Translations under genes and position numbers: made by a program
Notes under the pieces: model-generated
Database searches by the model: none
What the model saw: only the letters and a program-made list of their open reading frames with translations
What the model was told of the DNA's origin: nothing
Shown here: in pieces, positions 1 to 13,500 of the stretch
How the letters are laid out: each line of letters opens with the position of its first letter
How positions within the stretch are numbered: position 1 is the stretch's first letter
Origin: Anas platyrhynchos
Taxonomy: Eukaryota; Chordata; Aves; Anseriformes; Anatidae
DNA length: 64,000 nucleotides
Reading direction: 5' to 3'
Assembly (NCBI RefSeq): GCF_047663525.1
Contig: NC_092588.1
Coordinates: 44,646,001-44,710,000 of the forward strand

Positions 1-2344
1 CTTACTCAATTACTTAATTTTATGACTCACCCCAGGAAAGGTTAAGACATTAATGTTTTTGAAAGCTATGATGAATAATGTCACTGTTGGAGATTACTTT
101 CTCATATAATAGCTTCATTAAAAGTAGGTAAATAGATGAAGAGTCATCTGTAAGAAAGCTCACTGAAACTGAAACTCATATTTCAAGGCAACAGCACTGC
201 TGTCTTCTGTATGTGGATTTTCTACTGTCTTCCTTTTGGGATTGGAAAATACTTGTGTCATTTTGACTTGCACAAATGACAGGAAACTCAAGTGAGGAAA
301 TCCTCTACAATTTTAGTATTTTTTTATTATGACAGGAAATGAGGAGGAAAGGCAGTTCAGTGGGCTCCTTCTAGGCCAGTCAACAAACACCCATTGTTGT
401 ACCTGAACATGTATTTTCAATTGTAAGACCATGATTTATGTGTGGGTGGGAAAATGTGCTGTGGTTCAGGAGCAACGTTCACTACATGCATGTCCACGTT
501 ATACAATGGGAAGTTCATTGCAGAGCTGGTGTTCTGAAACAGCCTCCATGTATCCAATCCCCATCTATTGTCCCCATGTCCACAGTGCAGTTTTACGCAG
601 ATGATCCATGGGCATGTCCTATCTGAAGCACGATAATTCTTGACAGAAGGGACTGTGAAGCTACATTAACAGCCCAAGAGAAAAAAATGTGTAGTGTTTT
701 AACATGCAGTCTGGTGAGGTTATGATATTTCCAGTTCTTCTCTGTCAAAGTTATGCTTATATACCTTCAGAGGAGACTATGTGCTGCAAATATCATGGCT
801 TTGGTAGCCATTATTGTTGTCACACTAGCAGGTAGAGCTCAGCATCTTCAAGCTATTGCCTACTAGAGCATCCTTGTCTTAAGCTGTGACCATTTCTGAG
901 TGAGATACAGGAGGAGACACGTCTCATCAGAGCAGCTTTGTGGTCACATGGAGATGCTAGAAAGGGCAAGCACTGCCTGACCTAGGACCTCCCGCTGCTC
1001 TCTTGGCAGACCTTTTTCTGGTGGTAAGGATCATTTTCATTTGTCGTGGAAGCTTTACTGTACACATCCTCCCTGCCTGCAGGAGGGGTAAACTGATGTA
1101 GGGTTTGCTGCAGTCCTCCTCTCCTCCTGCTCAGGATTTTACAGTGTCTCCTCTGCAGTCTACCCTCTGTGGGACAGGCTATTTTAGGTTATGTTTGGGT
1201 TTTTCCACTGTTTTCTTAATCATCCCTTTCAATGCCTGCTCTGAGATTTGCTAAAAACAAGACATCGGGCCTGAGGGAATGAGAGAAAACAGACAGATTT
1301 ATCTACACGCAGAGAAGATGATATTGTTTAACTTCTTTAGGGAATCAGCCTAAAATCTCATGAATGAACAACATTGTCCCTCGGCAGCTAGCACTCTCCT
1401 CTCCAGAATATTTACTTTAATGATGCTCAAAGACCTCAAAAACAACAAAAAAAAATTACAAATATTGGATTTTTATGTCTGAGTACAAAAAGCTGTCTGA
1501 TATGAATCAATAAATATCCAACTTTGCCCTACGTGAACAGTGATGTAATTTATTTCAAATTGTGTGAAAAGTGCACGGCACTCAGATAAACATCAGCTAT
1601 GCCGAAAGGTTTAGTTCCATCTCTTTATTAAGAAAAAAAAAAAAAAAAAAGCGAGTTGCATTACACAGAGGTTCATTCACTTGTCCTTCACTTAGAGCAG
1701 TGAATCTAATGCAATAAATATAATCATTTTCCACTTTTTCTGTCTGCTATCCCCATTAGAGCTTATCTGCTTTCATTGATAGTAGTGCTACCAGGGAAGC
1801 GCATGCTGCTTCTCCACCCTGCTGCTCCATTGTGTTTGGCCCTGACTTACTCTTCTAGAAATAGAGTATACGAGCATGCACTTGGCTATTTTCTTTGAAT
1901 GGGTCCAATTTAGCCTGGAAACCAGATTATACTCTTCAATGTCCACTGTCATCTGTGCTTTTGACTCTGCAAACAGTCACTTGATGATTTTATATTTGTC
2001 TCCAGATTATTCATAAAAATACTATCCAAAATCAGGTATGTATGTTTTTGACACTACTTTGTAAGACCTTTCATATAGTATTTCTTATTTCCTATGCACC
2101 TTATTAATATTATACAATGCTAATTCATTTTAGTTTGACGGGCATGAAATACCAAGTTAAATAGTCTACAGAAGTATCTTACATCTGCATAGTCACCAAA
2201 AGCAATTATTTTTGTAAGTTCAGCAAAGAACAACCTCAGTTCAGCTGACAAGACCAATTTCTAGAACTATGTTAGAGGGCATTTATTTTTATTGACTGAA
2301 CTTCTTTTACATTTTATAACCATTGTGGTCAACCACATCAAGTT

Positions 2345-2455
2345 GGGCACAGGCTCCCAAGTTTTGGGTGGTCTTGTGCGGAGACAGGAGCTGGATGCCA
2401 TGATCCTTGTGGGTCCCTTCCAACACAGGATGTTCTGTGATTCTGTAATTCTGTG
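2345..2455 (+). repeat. CR1 LINE fragment, 3' end
   Basis: This is the extreme 3' end of a CR1 element in plus orientation. It shows the typical 'ccttgtgggtcccttccaac' stretch, followed by imperfect copies of the ATTCTGTG octamer that ends bird CR1 copies. It is 5' truncated, as most CR1 insertions are. Confidence 0.9.
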
Positions 2456-5400
2456 TCATTTGAGTTCAACTTTGGAGGATTTCCATTGTATGCTCAGAAT
2501 TCTTAACAATAATTATCAGTAAGACAGAAATATCCTCAGCCAAATCTTCTAGGATTGTTGGCTGAAAGGTAACTGTGCCCTCTTTTTACTGTATTTATTC
2601 CTAATAAATGTGGTTTAACACTTGCCTTGTCATTACAGACTGGGAAATTACACAATATTCTGATCAGATATAAATACATCATTCTACTCCTTACCAAAAG
2701 CCATAGTTAACCATTGAACACTTTCTGTATCATTAGCACTATACTGTTAATCTAACACCAAGCCTTAACTGCTGTTTTATTTTTTTTTTTTTTTTCATAT
2801 TTTAGATTTCCTTCATTTTTCCTACTTTTACTAGGCTTGAATTTTCTTTGGCTTCATTTGCTAATTTTTATTGCCATATTTATGATTGCTATCTACCTCT
2901 AATTGTTGTCTTTACTTCCTTTTCCATAACGATCTTTTAATAAAATAGTGCTTTATATTATTTAAAATATTGATGTACACTTACCACACAATAAAATCTC
3001 CTGATACACACTCTGGCTTTTGTTAATATAGCTAAGTTTCTCCTCATACATTATTGGATTTTCATATTTCTTAACTAATATTTTTTTCCAGGTAACTAAT
3101 CACACAGACATAGACATTTATCTGTATGCAATATCTAAACAAATGCATACACATAGGTAATGACTACTCAGCTGTAAACATGCGCACATGTAAAAGAGCT
3201 TGGCTGAGCCTGCACTCTGTCTGCCCTTGTTTGATGTAATTGGTTGTGACCACTGGTCTTCAGGCAAGAACAAGCTTCCAGCCTTGCGATCATTCCATCT
3301 TTACCCACCACACTCAGGTCTATGTGCAGGGCACCTATTTTGTGCTGGAAAATTATTGACAGTAATTCCTGAAAACTCTAATGCAGTCTTACCACTGTCT
3401 TCACGAGACTTCCATTCTCCATAAGTCAATGATGACAACACCGTTTTTATTTTCACATATTATTGACGGGCACTTAAGGGCTTATTTGTTTTTTTTTATG
3501 CCCTTTAAAAAAAGCATTTTGCTTTTATCCTTCATGATTTAATGTTTTCCATACATTATTCATATTTACATTGTCAGACTGTAAATTCGTGTGTGATTTA
3601 CCAGAAAAACTACAGTTTTAGTCCCTGATTGATTTTCTTTCATAGCTTTTGTACTTAATTATCGTACAGCAGTTAGTGACATTTTATCACATTGTATTAT
3701 TAATGCAGTGTTAGAAATTAAACTTGGATATAACTGAGATCTAAATCTTAACCAAGCAACACCAAAAATAACCCAGCAACAGACAAAATTGGAGTTCAGC
3801 CAATGTCAAGGTGTTACAATTTTCCTCCTGTTTTATTTGATGCTAAAGATAAACAGTAACTGACAAAGGAAATTCATTGATTTGATTCTGGCTGACAAGA
3901 TTTCACATATGCTGGAACATATTTTGTTGCGGTTTCTGTAAAAATGCATAGTGCTTTTTGATTTTTGTTAATGCTGTTGTTATACCTAAGACAAAATACA
4001 ATTCTTCTTACATTTGCTTTTATTGCTTATCAGTAGGTAGCATAGGAGTAAATAGAAAATGCACAGGAAATATTGCTATCCTTCTGCTGCCGTTACATGT
4101 TTGATTTGGCGAGTTAATAACATGACTGTCAAAGCTGTTTATATTTAAATGTTCAGTGGAGATAATCATCACTGTAGGTTCTGGGTCCAGAAAAGGGTGA
4201 TATCTTCCTTCAGAAGCAAATCTGTGATGGAAATTTCCATGAAAATCACTTGACAGAAGATTACGAGTTTTACTGCAGGCCAGACACAAACCGAAAGATA
4301 CTGAACATGCAGATGCTTTCATCTTGGAGTTGCCAAATCTACTGCCTTTCCTTTTTTATTTCTTACTCAAAAGTGGGTCATACTTGATTTTGCTTCAGTA
4401 AAAAATATTTAAGTTACAGAAAATGCATTGGATAGTGGAAAATATACAATTATCCTGAGACATGCACAGATGTCTTCAGTCAGTCTTTCTAACTGAGTAA
4501 TATTCAGATTTGCTCAATATTTAGATTTCCTTAATATTAAAAACAATAATTTGTCATAATAGATTAACACTGCCCCAAAGATACTGGAATACATTCTAAC
4601 TGTCCTTAATATAGCATGTACAACTTTTAGCCAAATGAGAAAAACCTAGAGAGATTCCAATTAATTTATTTGCATTACCAAATGTGTTACAAATTTTCCA
4701 ATACTTGTGGAAATAACTGGGAATACTACTACTGTTCTTCAAGTGTTCACATAACTGGGGACACCTAAAAGAAATCTGGTTTAATTTAGCTCATCACAGG
4801 CAAAAATAACCTGTTTCTTTAGTAGGTTGCTTTGACAGTTGTATTAAGGCCACTGTGTGATGTTTGTAGGTGTTCAGCTCCTACCAGGATTTTCTCCTGG
4901 GTCTTTCAAAGTCATCCAGCAGTCATTTCCACCAAGAGTAGAAAAGTTCCATGCATGGGGACACATCTGTGAGAGAACATGGCAAGAATAATCACAGCTT
5001 AGTTTCTACACTCAGCACTCCTTCACCACTTTAGCTTCCACTGAAACTAATCCACTGATGGGGAATGTGGGCTCATGTCCATTGGCTAGCAATTGCTAAC
5101 ACAAGGATATGCCTCATGGCTTCCATTGCCCTATGTTATTTGCCACAGACATCCTCAGTGTTGCTATCACTAGAATACCAGGTAAAGAAATAGGATGCAA
5201 ACAGCTAAAACAGAAAATCAAGGCCTTTCATAACCTTTATTAAGAGAGACAGCAAAAAGACATTTCTCTGAAATACCTACTGTAATTGTCTATATATTTT
5301 TTAGCCATCATGTATTTCCTTTTTTTTTTTTCTTTGACAGTGATACTTGAGGGTCCATCATGCTAGCAACAATCAATTTGGACCATTGCTGTCCACATCT

Positions 5401-5579
5401 GAGACAATGCCATCTCCAGTGCTAATGGAAATTTGTTTTAGATAGTAACAGTTGTCTGATTTATCAGTGTTGAGATAAACTACTGCTGCCTACCACGATT
5501 TCAAGAAAATTGTGGATTACACTTGTGCTTAATTAGTAGTTAATATAGCATCACTGCAAGCTTTCTAATTCAGAAAAAG

Positions 5580-6007
5580 TCACAGCATCACAGAATGGCT
5601 GGGGTTGGAGGAGACCTCTGGAAGTCACCTGCTGCACCACCCTGCTCAAGTAGTGCCACCCAGAGCAGGTGGCCCAGGCCCATTTCCATGCAGCTTTGGA
5701 AGATCTCCAAAGTGATCATCAAAAAGATCAAGAAGATCCACAGCCTGTCTTGGCAACCTGTGCCAGTGCTCCATCACCCACATGTAAAGTGCTTCTTGGT
5801 GATCAGAGCAAGCCTCCTCTCCTGTGTGCGAATTTGTGCCCATGGCCTCTTGCCCTGGCACTGGCCACCTCTGAACAGAGCCTGGCTCCATCCTCTTGTC
5901 AGTTATTCACAAACCTCAACGAGATCCACCTGAGCCTCCTGTTCTCCAGGCTGAGTTTTCCCAGCTCTCCCAGCCTCTCCTTAAAGGAGAGGTGCTCCAG
6001 TCCCTTA
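5580..6007 (-). repeat. CR1 LINE fragment, minus orientation
   Basis: It begins with the reverse complement of the CR1 tail (cacagaatggctggggttgg) and runs through the conserved CR1 3' region to the 'ccagcctctccttaaaggag' stretch. Open frames on both strands here are CR1 remnants or chance, not genes. Confidence 0.9.
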
Positions 6008-6795
6008 TAAAATTACTATTTTGTAAATGTGCACCACAAGGAGTTACAACAAACACACTGGGCCTATTTCATTTTGACACTCGCTACACTCTAAAACACT
6101 AAAGACCTAAGACCTTCAATGACTTCAAGGCACATCAGAACTTCAAGTGTCCTGCCCATATCAGGAGACTAATCACGCAGTCATATGCAGGTAGTAAAAG
6201 GATGAGCCATCTCTCCTTGGCACCACCGCTGCTCTGGGTGGTGCTGAGCTGGGGCTATGGAGCTCTTGCTCTGTGCTTGGACATCAGCAGGGCAGGCCGG
6301 GGTGCAGCGGGCACAACATCAGCCCTGCAGCCTCCAGCCCACCCTGGGTGTCCCCATCCCAGCCCCAGACATCTCCAGCCTGGCTTGGGTGAGGCAGATT
6401 TTCTCTGAGGTAACAGGGCCATTTGGGGTCAGTGGTAGGGAAATGGTTTGGAGTGCAGACACCTGGACTGGATAGAGAGGCCTGAGGAAAAAAAATAAAT
6501 AAATAATGGAGGGAGATGGGGAAAAACCTACTTTGAATTGACCAGGTAATTGTTGTCATAGGTAATTTCCAGATATGTAAGGGTAATAACACTGCACGCT
6601 TGCCTATGAGGACAGAGTACAGGTAAGCAGCTCTGGATTCATTTAACATTGAATTACATTGAGCAAGTTGTGTTTGCTTCTCCGCTGACTGCAGAGAGAA
6701 GGTGCACCCACGCATTTTTCCTGTTAAATACCAAGAAATAAGTCTAGATTCATCCAGATAAGTGTTATTTGCTTAAGGTCTTCCCTCCATTCAGC

Positions 6796-7046
6796 ATTGG
6801 TGAGGCCACACCTGGAGTGTGTGGAGGTCCAGTTCTGGGCTCCCCAGTACAAGAGAGACATGGAGCCACTGGGGTGAGTCCAGTGAAGGGCCATGAAGAT
6901 GAGGTAGGCACTGGAGCACCCCTCCTATGAGGACAGGCTGAGAGCTGAGACTGTCCAGCCTGCAGAAATGTTGGGCTGGGGATCTCATCAATGTCTATAA
7001 ATACCTGAAGGGAGGCTGCAAAGGGGATGGAGCCAGGCTCTTGTCA
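6796..7046 (+). repeat. CR1 LINE fragment, end of ORF2
   Basis: It carries the CR1 reverse-transcriptase C-terminal region ('ggtgaggccacacctggagt' and 'ccagttctgggctccccagt' stretches), decayed by indels. The 3' tail is missing. Confidence 0.88.
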
Positions 7047-9483
7047 GCAGAATCATCTGCTACTGACTCCCTTTACAGTCGTGGCCTCTGACACAAACAT
7101 CTTTCTGGTGATAATAGTCAGAAGTTAGGCTCAAGCCAGTGTTTAGGAATAATTTCCAAAAACTGTAACAGGCATCCTACTGTGTTCCTGTGCCCCTTCT
7201 TGGTTTCCAGGGCCACTTGTTTGTGCCAGAAATTACAGGCAACTTTGCAGAGTTCCTTCTATATAGAAATGCAGCTTAAGAAACAGCACCTTTTCCACTA
7301 TTCATCTGGGAAGGCTTGCTTTTACTATTTATTCCAGCCACAGCTCCTGGAAAATTATGTGCTTCTGGGCTGTGACATGCACACATCTGTATGCCTAAAA
7401 ATGCAGCTATTTACAACACCCTCAGTATCTTCAAGAACTAGTAGTGTATTAGCTTTTATTGGATTTGAGAAGTGTCCATGCAGCCTCTAATAGAGCCTTG
7501 ATTCAGTTATTTGGAGGCCATACAGAAGGAGAAAAAGTGGGGCTTTATAGTTCAGGGAAAATATCCTGAGAGGCTCAGTTTTTTTCTTCCTGAACTGTTT
7601 TTTGTTTTTTTTTTTTTTTTTTTTTTTTTTTGTATTATTATTATTTATTTATTTATTACCTCTAGGTATGCAATGAGCAAATACAGAAGAGAGATACACT
7701 GGGTTAAGGGTGGAAAATTTTTCATTGGTGGTCCTGAAATTCATTCTAATTGTTTTTACAGTCAATAGAACAAATCACTGACCAATAACAAAAGACTATG
7801 TGTGTATAGTACATGGATGCAAGTGTTCTTTCATCTTTCCTTGTATCCTTTACATTACCTTTTTTTTTTTTTTTTTGTGTTTTAGGGGGAGGGTGAACAA
7901 ATTGACAAGGGTAATCTGATTTTGTTTTGTGACATTAAATGGGGAAAGCCCTCAGACAGCATGAGTGAACCTTGTACAGGGTATTTAGAGAAGACTATTT
8001 CATTTGGCGGAAAACAAGGAAACCTTTTCAACCCTGTCTAAAGTACAGGACTAATCCAAGTTAAAACCTGCCCATGGGCAAACCATGTATAACAATTCAG
8101 TTTATCCTTGGACAGAGAGCATGTTGGGTCTTGGCTGTACTCTCTTTGCACTTTGTGTAATCATTTATACTCCTGCGAGGTAATTGCAAAATACCACCTT
8201 CTGTCTGACTTGGGATTTGACAGGGCTCCATGGAGCTATTTGAAGAAGGCTTCCAAAGAAGAGATCACATCTGGAATCCTCCTGGAGGTGGATCACAGGC
8301 TGTTAGACATGTTAGAAATGCTGTTGTAGACTTCACTGGCAGACGAGCTTTGGAAAGCTGTTTTATAGTGGCTTTAGGTTTTGCCTCAGCTTCCAGCTTC
8401 ACTTCTCTGCTGGAGTGGCTGTCTACACAGCAGGGCTGGCAGGAGGAAGGCAGACTTGTGACTGTGCAGCTCTAGTGCAAAGATCAGCATTTTAGCTTTA
8501 ACTGCGAAAGCAAGTGGACTTGCACTAAAACACCAAACTGAGTAGGAGTATCTGAGAGAGAAGCACTTGAAACCTTTTGCTGCTTTAGAAGGTGGGGAGA
8601 GGTGACAGAAGGTGGATGATCTTCAGCACAGGGGCAGCACAGGCAGGTGGGAGTGGCGGCATCTTAAATTGACTCAACATGACCACTGGTACTGGCTAGT
8701 TTGTGTACATGGCAAATGGGCACATTGATTTATGGCTTTAGGTGGCTGCCTTCTGAAAGCTATTGCATTTAAATCTTCAAGCAGAACTACCTAAACCGGA
8801 GATGCTCCTGCTTTTTACTTTCTAACCTGGTTCTGTGCAATGCCAACATCTTACTGGAGCACACGTGAAGAATTATCGCAGAGGTATAAGGACTTCTGCC
8901 ACCACCCTGCTCATCTGTTCGTCGATCCCACACTCATCCAGGTTGAACAATGTACTCGCTGCTGATTGCAGTCTGACATAATAGCATCTTCTAGCTCTAC
9001 CAAAGCCAGGGCGGCTGGCAGTCAGTGTGCATGCTTGCCTTTGTCTTTCCATGCAGCCCCAGGCTGCGACAGTCCCTGAGACCCCTCTGATGCCTATCTT
9101 GACTTGATACAAATCACCTTGACAATTACTGCAAGAATTGTCTCCTGTCCCATTAGCACTGGGGCTCTCCAATGGTGCTCAGATAGTGAAAAGCAGTAAT
9201 GTCTTAAATCTCTACAGGAAGACTTGCCAAAGCTCATCTGTCATGTCCATAACTTACAAAAAGCTTTCTAAAAGCAGCTGCAGTAACCAGTTCCACAGCT
9301 GCTGCAGGAACAATACCTGGAGTCTTCTTAACAGCATTTCATAAGAAGAACAAATATCCTGTAATGTTACACTGGAATTGTCATTATGTGGTGAAAAATT
9401 TTGATTTGTTTTTATATATACTCAATGATTTGAAGCGTGTTTTGGGGTGACTATAACGTTTGGTTTTGTTTCTTTCTATATAG

Positions 9484-9637
9484 ATTCTGTCACTCCTTTA
9501 TTTCTGTAAGTTTAAAGAATAATGCATGGACATGCCCTTACTGCCATGTTTAATATCCTTCTGAAAAATTTCCAGCTCCTGATAGTGCCAAGAAAATGAA
9601 GAAAATATACCAAAATTGCTCCCAATGTCAAACACAG
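9484..9637 (+). pseudogene. RNF125: RNF125 relic, exon 2 (second half of RING)
   Basis: It follows a good acceptor (tttctttctatatag), and a weak donor (gtttgc) follows it. One base plus 51 codons gives the same entry phase as RNF138 exon 2 at 21348. The translation contains SLKNNAWTCPYC and, after a stop, YPSEKFPAPDSAKKMKK and NCSQCQT. This matches the human RNF125 pattern SLKNNxWTCPYC, then PSE, AK, MK and NC-x2-C. The TAA at 9551-9553 stands where human has Tyr. The second cysteine of the Cys-x2-Cys after the RING histidine is Phe (TTT). Confidence 0.9.
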
Positions 9638-9960
9638 GTTTGCAACCTTGAACTAATTACTAAATAATTCCAGAGATTTACCCATGCACAAGAACCAAAC
9701 ATTATTATGACTCCTTTTAAAGCAAGTCTAAACAGAGAATCTCCACCAGCATGATGACGGAAGAATAAATGTTGTGATTTTTGCTAGACTTACCAAGATC
9801 CTTATCTAAAAGTGCTCTAAAGCATACCGCCAATGCCACTGCAAATATTAAGCTCAAGCCTAAGCTTACAGGAAATGAATCTTCTTGACTTCATTAGCTT
9901 GGCTGGAGAAAGGGCAAATGGCTTTTTTTAATACTTCAATTGCCCAATTGTAAAAATCCT

Positions 9961-10011
9961 GAATCTGCTAAAATTGTGAATCTGCTAAAATTGTGAATCT
10001 GCTAAAATTGG
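9961..10011. repeat. 17-bp tandem repeat, three copies
   Basis: Three adjacent copies of gaatctgctaaaattgt, the last ending in gg. It lies in the intron after RNF125 relic exon 2. This is a local slippage duplication with no evident function. Confidence 0.9.
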
Positions 10012-12635
10012 GAATAATGATATAGAATGTTGTGATTATTTTTTAATTTATTATTTTTATTCCCACCTTTCTGTAAAGCTACCTACACTGAGCCTTTTCT
10101 CTTAAGGCCTGTGAAACTTCATTTACTCATGCAAACAAAGTTGAAAATGCTGCTCTTTGAACTGGAAAATAACAGGTTCATCAAAATGAGGTGCAGACCA
10201 GAAATGTAAAGATGACTTTGTGGTGGAGGACAGGGCATACATCAATAGGAAAAACAGTTAACTGAGATTTAATTCACACTCTTATTTTTATGCCTGGGCT
10301 CTTTTGTGGGAGGAGATTGTGCAGCTTACATCTTACTTCCTCTTTTTTTTTTTTTCTCTGACTGGATTCATGTCTGGCTTTTATCATTTCCTTTGTCTTG
10401 CTAACTGCGAAACAATACCCTTCAATCTTTCTCATCTGTCAGCAGCAGTGTGAAAATAATGCAAAACGTAAACCAGCAAGTAAACATGTGAACTTCAGGA
10501 AGACTGCTATTTCTAGGGTTGTGGGGAATAACAGAGAGCATAAGGAGAGCAGCAAAAATGTGGAGTTTGTTTGTTTGTTTGTTTTGTTATTAACACTGTT
10601 GGTTCTTTACCATGGATTTTGTAACAGGGAAAGATTTGTTTAAAACTAAGAATGAAATGCATGAACTCCAATACCTTGATATCAACAGTAGTTAAATATT
10701 GACTTTGCTTTCAATGCTTTAAAAATCAGGTTTGGCAGAACCACACAAATGTAACAGGGGGGTTAGGAAGTGCTGAGCCCTGTATCGCTTAGCTGAGCTT
10801 CTCTGTACTTGGTAGAGTTTGAGCACTGCTTTTCACTGGTCAGTGGTAGAGTGTAACAAGTGACCTGAGTATGGATATTCGCAGTGGTTCATAATCTTTA
10901 TTATGGCTGCAGATAGTGTTGGCTGTATTTCTTGTGTAAAGCCAACAGTGAGGCCACTAAGGTACGTTGAAATGGAGAGTGCATTTAATAGCATCAAGGT
11001 ACCTCTGCGTATTGTTTCTGATATTTGGCAGACTACCCTTGGCAAATGCTCATGTGTTGTCTCAGACATATCAGCACAGGGACTGCTGTTTTGGTATAAA
11101 CCTAATTTCATTTGCAGTTTCCGCGTGGAGAATGGAAACTGCAATTAAGTGACTGAGGCAAGAGCATGTTTCATTCTGCTGCATCTGGAGTCAGAATGAT
11201 TATCCGTAGTGAGGAGATGGCACAAGCATGTGGGTCAGGGTTATTTGAAACTTCTTCATCGAGATTCAGCAAGGCCATTCATTAATGTTTAAAGGTTATA
11301 AATATAGAATAACAATATTATACTTAATATTTATTATCTCAGCAAGGTGAGTATGCATAATTTCATATTGTTTCTCTTCATGGGAAATACCTCATGACTG
11401 TGTTTCAAAGATTTGTTATATAGAGGTTCTGAGTTAAAGGAAACAGGAGAGCTTATAGCAGCAGCAATAAAAAACTTCACTGAGGTCAGAACTGGGCTTT
11501 TGCTTTGGAAAACTTTTGGTTTTAACGGAGTTGGTCTAGATTTTCACCATTAAAAACAGAGGAAGATGTGAAACGGGAGCTCTCAGCAAGCTAGAAAGGT
11601 ATCCCTACTGCCTCCCAAATTTCATTCCAAAATATTAAGGGCCAACGTAAGGAACAAATAAAATCACCACAAACTAAAAATTATTTCTGTCTAACTCCCT
11701 TTAGCCTCTTAAGCTGAATGCTATTATTAGAAAATATATTTGAATAACACTGAACCAATAGCATAATGCTTGAGGAATTGCAGTAGTAGAAGGAAATGAA
11801 TATTCTTCCCTAGGTACAGCCACAATAATGCTTTGAACCAAAAAAACATTCAGAGCAATGCATGAATAGCACATGGTACAAAACTTAACAAGCTGCTGCT
11901 TCTCATTTCTTTGGTATGTCTGAGTAAAATTAGAGTTCATTGGAGAACTTGTGAACAATGTATAGAAAAATATGGACCTGTACAGGAGCTTGGAGATGCT
12001 GTAACAAGATGAAGACATTGCAAAAGTGCTTTTGAGTTTATTATCCCATATAGTAAAGTCAAACTGGCAGAAGAATTCTCTATTTTTTTATTTATTTTAA
12101 TTTTTATTAGAACTTATTTGTGTTTTGTAGAATTCAAGATGAACTACTAGTATTTTAAAATCATAATATTTAAATGGTATTTAAAATGGATGTTATTTCT
12201 AACATATGATCCCAAAACAATACATTTTGTTTGCGGTTGTTACGTTTTTTTTCATAGAACTTAGGTGTGACCTGTTTTGTAGAAACAACCGTGTTTTGGC
12301 AAGTCAGTAGCCTTTTGTTATTTTTCTTGGGAAAAAATAGGCTTGCTTTCAAAATGTCCTTGAAAATGTTAGTTATTTCCAGAGTGAATAAGACATTAAT
12401 AACGTAAATGCAATTGGTTCACTTCTAATAATCCGTTCCTCAGAAGTAGTTTTCAAGTATAACCACTGTTAGTAAGCAAATACTGAGAGATTGGTGGAAT
12501 TCCCTATAGAAGACTGACAGCTTTTCTTATTTACATATTTATAGCATACATTTTTATAAAACGTATGTATATATATTTATATACACACATGTATGTCGAA
12601 AGTTCAGATTTTTTGTCCCATTCATTCTCTTTCAG

Positions 12636-12700
12636 GGTAAGACCTGTTAGAGCAGGTCAGACATGTAATAATCCTAGAGTGATTGAGTGATTGAGGTCTT
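12636..12700 (+). pseudogene. Possible RNF125 relic exon 3 (very weak)
   Basis: A pyrimidine-rich acceptor (cattctctttcag) precedes a reading V-R-P-V-R-A-G-Q-T-C. This resembles the human exon 3 segment with Met-Arg-Ala-His ... Thr-Cys, but it is one codon short and soon meets stops. It lies between exons 2 and 4, where exon 3 should be. Similarity is low enough to be chance. Confidence 0.25.
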
Positions 12701-13412
12701 GAAGTTCAAAGGGCTTTAGTTTTGTCTATTATATATTTGGAGCAATTTTGACATCATCATTAAACTGTTTTTCTGATTTATAGAATTCAAAGTCCTTATA
12801 TTTTTTTGTTATTTGAATTCTTAAATGATACTTTATTTAGGTTGCTAGCTAAGAAAACATATCTGCTCTTCAGTTACTGCTCTTTTGATACTCAGAAAAT
12901 CTTGAGGTTTAATCCACACACATTTTGCAATTTCAGTAACCTGAAAACAGTGCCTCCACCAAGAAACAGAATCATATTTTTTACAGAAAATGACATAGAA
13001 ATCCTCTGAGAGGAAGTGTTGATGCTTAATATGGGCTCCTGGGAATTGGTAGTTTGGTCACACGTGCTCCGAGTGTATCACAGCAATTAAATGATGCATT
13101 TGTCAAATGTCTATAGTTGTAGTATTCAGTATTTTCACCCATTCTTTACTAATGTCATGGTTCAGAATGCTTTTTTGGATCAACATCCTGATATGCTGGC
13201 ACAATGTACATTAGCAAAGTTGACCTTTAGCCAACATAGCATACGTCACACCTAGCTACACGTCATACACCCATGCTACATTTTAGCGATGGCAAAAGAA
13301 ATGTATAATGATATCTTGCCAAAGAAGTCTAAACACATTTGTTATTACTTGTACTACTAAAAATGTATCTTGTATCTGCTGCCACTAACACTATCCTACC
13401 TCTTATTTCCAG

Positions 13413-13500
13413 ATATTCTTGTCCTTTATGTCAGTGTGACACAGATGAGGATGATCTAATGGATCTTTATCTCACTGCACATCAGAAAGGAGAGCAGTGG
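13413..13500 (+). pseudogene. RNF125: RNF125 relic, exon 4 (zinc finger)
   Basis: It starts after acceptor ctcttatttccag with one base plus codons, as in the matching RNF138 exon at 25433. The reading YSCPLCQCDTDEDDLMD then LYLTAH aligns with the RNF125 finger (C-P-x-C-Q ... E-D-x-L-x-D-H-C-x-T-x-H). The first zinc-binding His is Leu here. The reading meets TAA at 13501, at or just before the expected exon end. The nearby GTAATG (13500) would be an out-of-phase donor. Confidence 0.85.

Larger units (their letters stand above)
1..9483. other. Gene-poor AT-rich region upstream of the RNF125 relic
   Basis: I see no intact coding exon on either strand. The short open frames have no recognisable domain and several lie in CR1 fragments. 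If the RNF125 relic kept its ancestral structure, much of this stretch would be its first intron. I looked for the first RING half (the Cys-x2-Cys segment ending in Cys-Gly-His-Val) and did not find it, so exon 1 is either outside the window or lost. Homopolymer runs occur near 1630-1650, 2780-2795, 7600-7632 and 7860-7876. Confidence 0.6.

Noticed and set aside
5595-5933. 112-codon open frame and its antisense partner
   Set aside because: Entirely within a minus-orientation CR1 copy.
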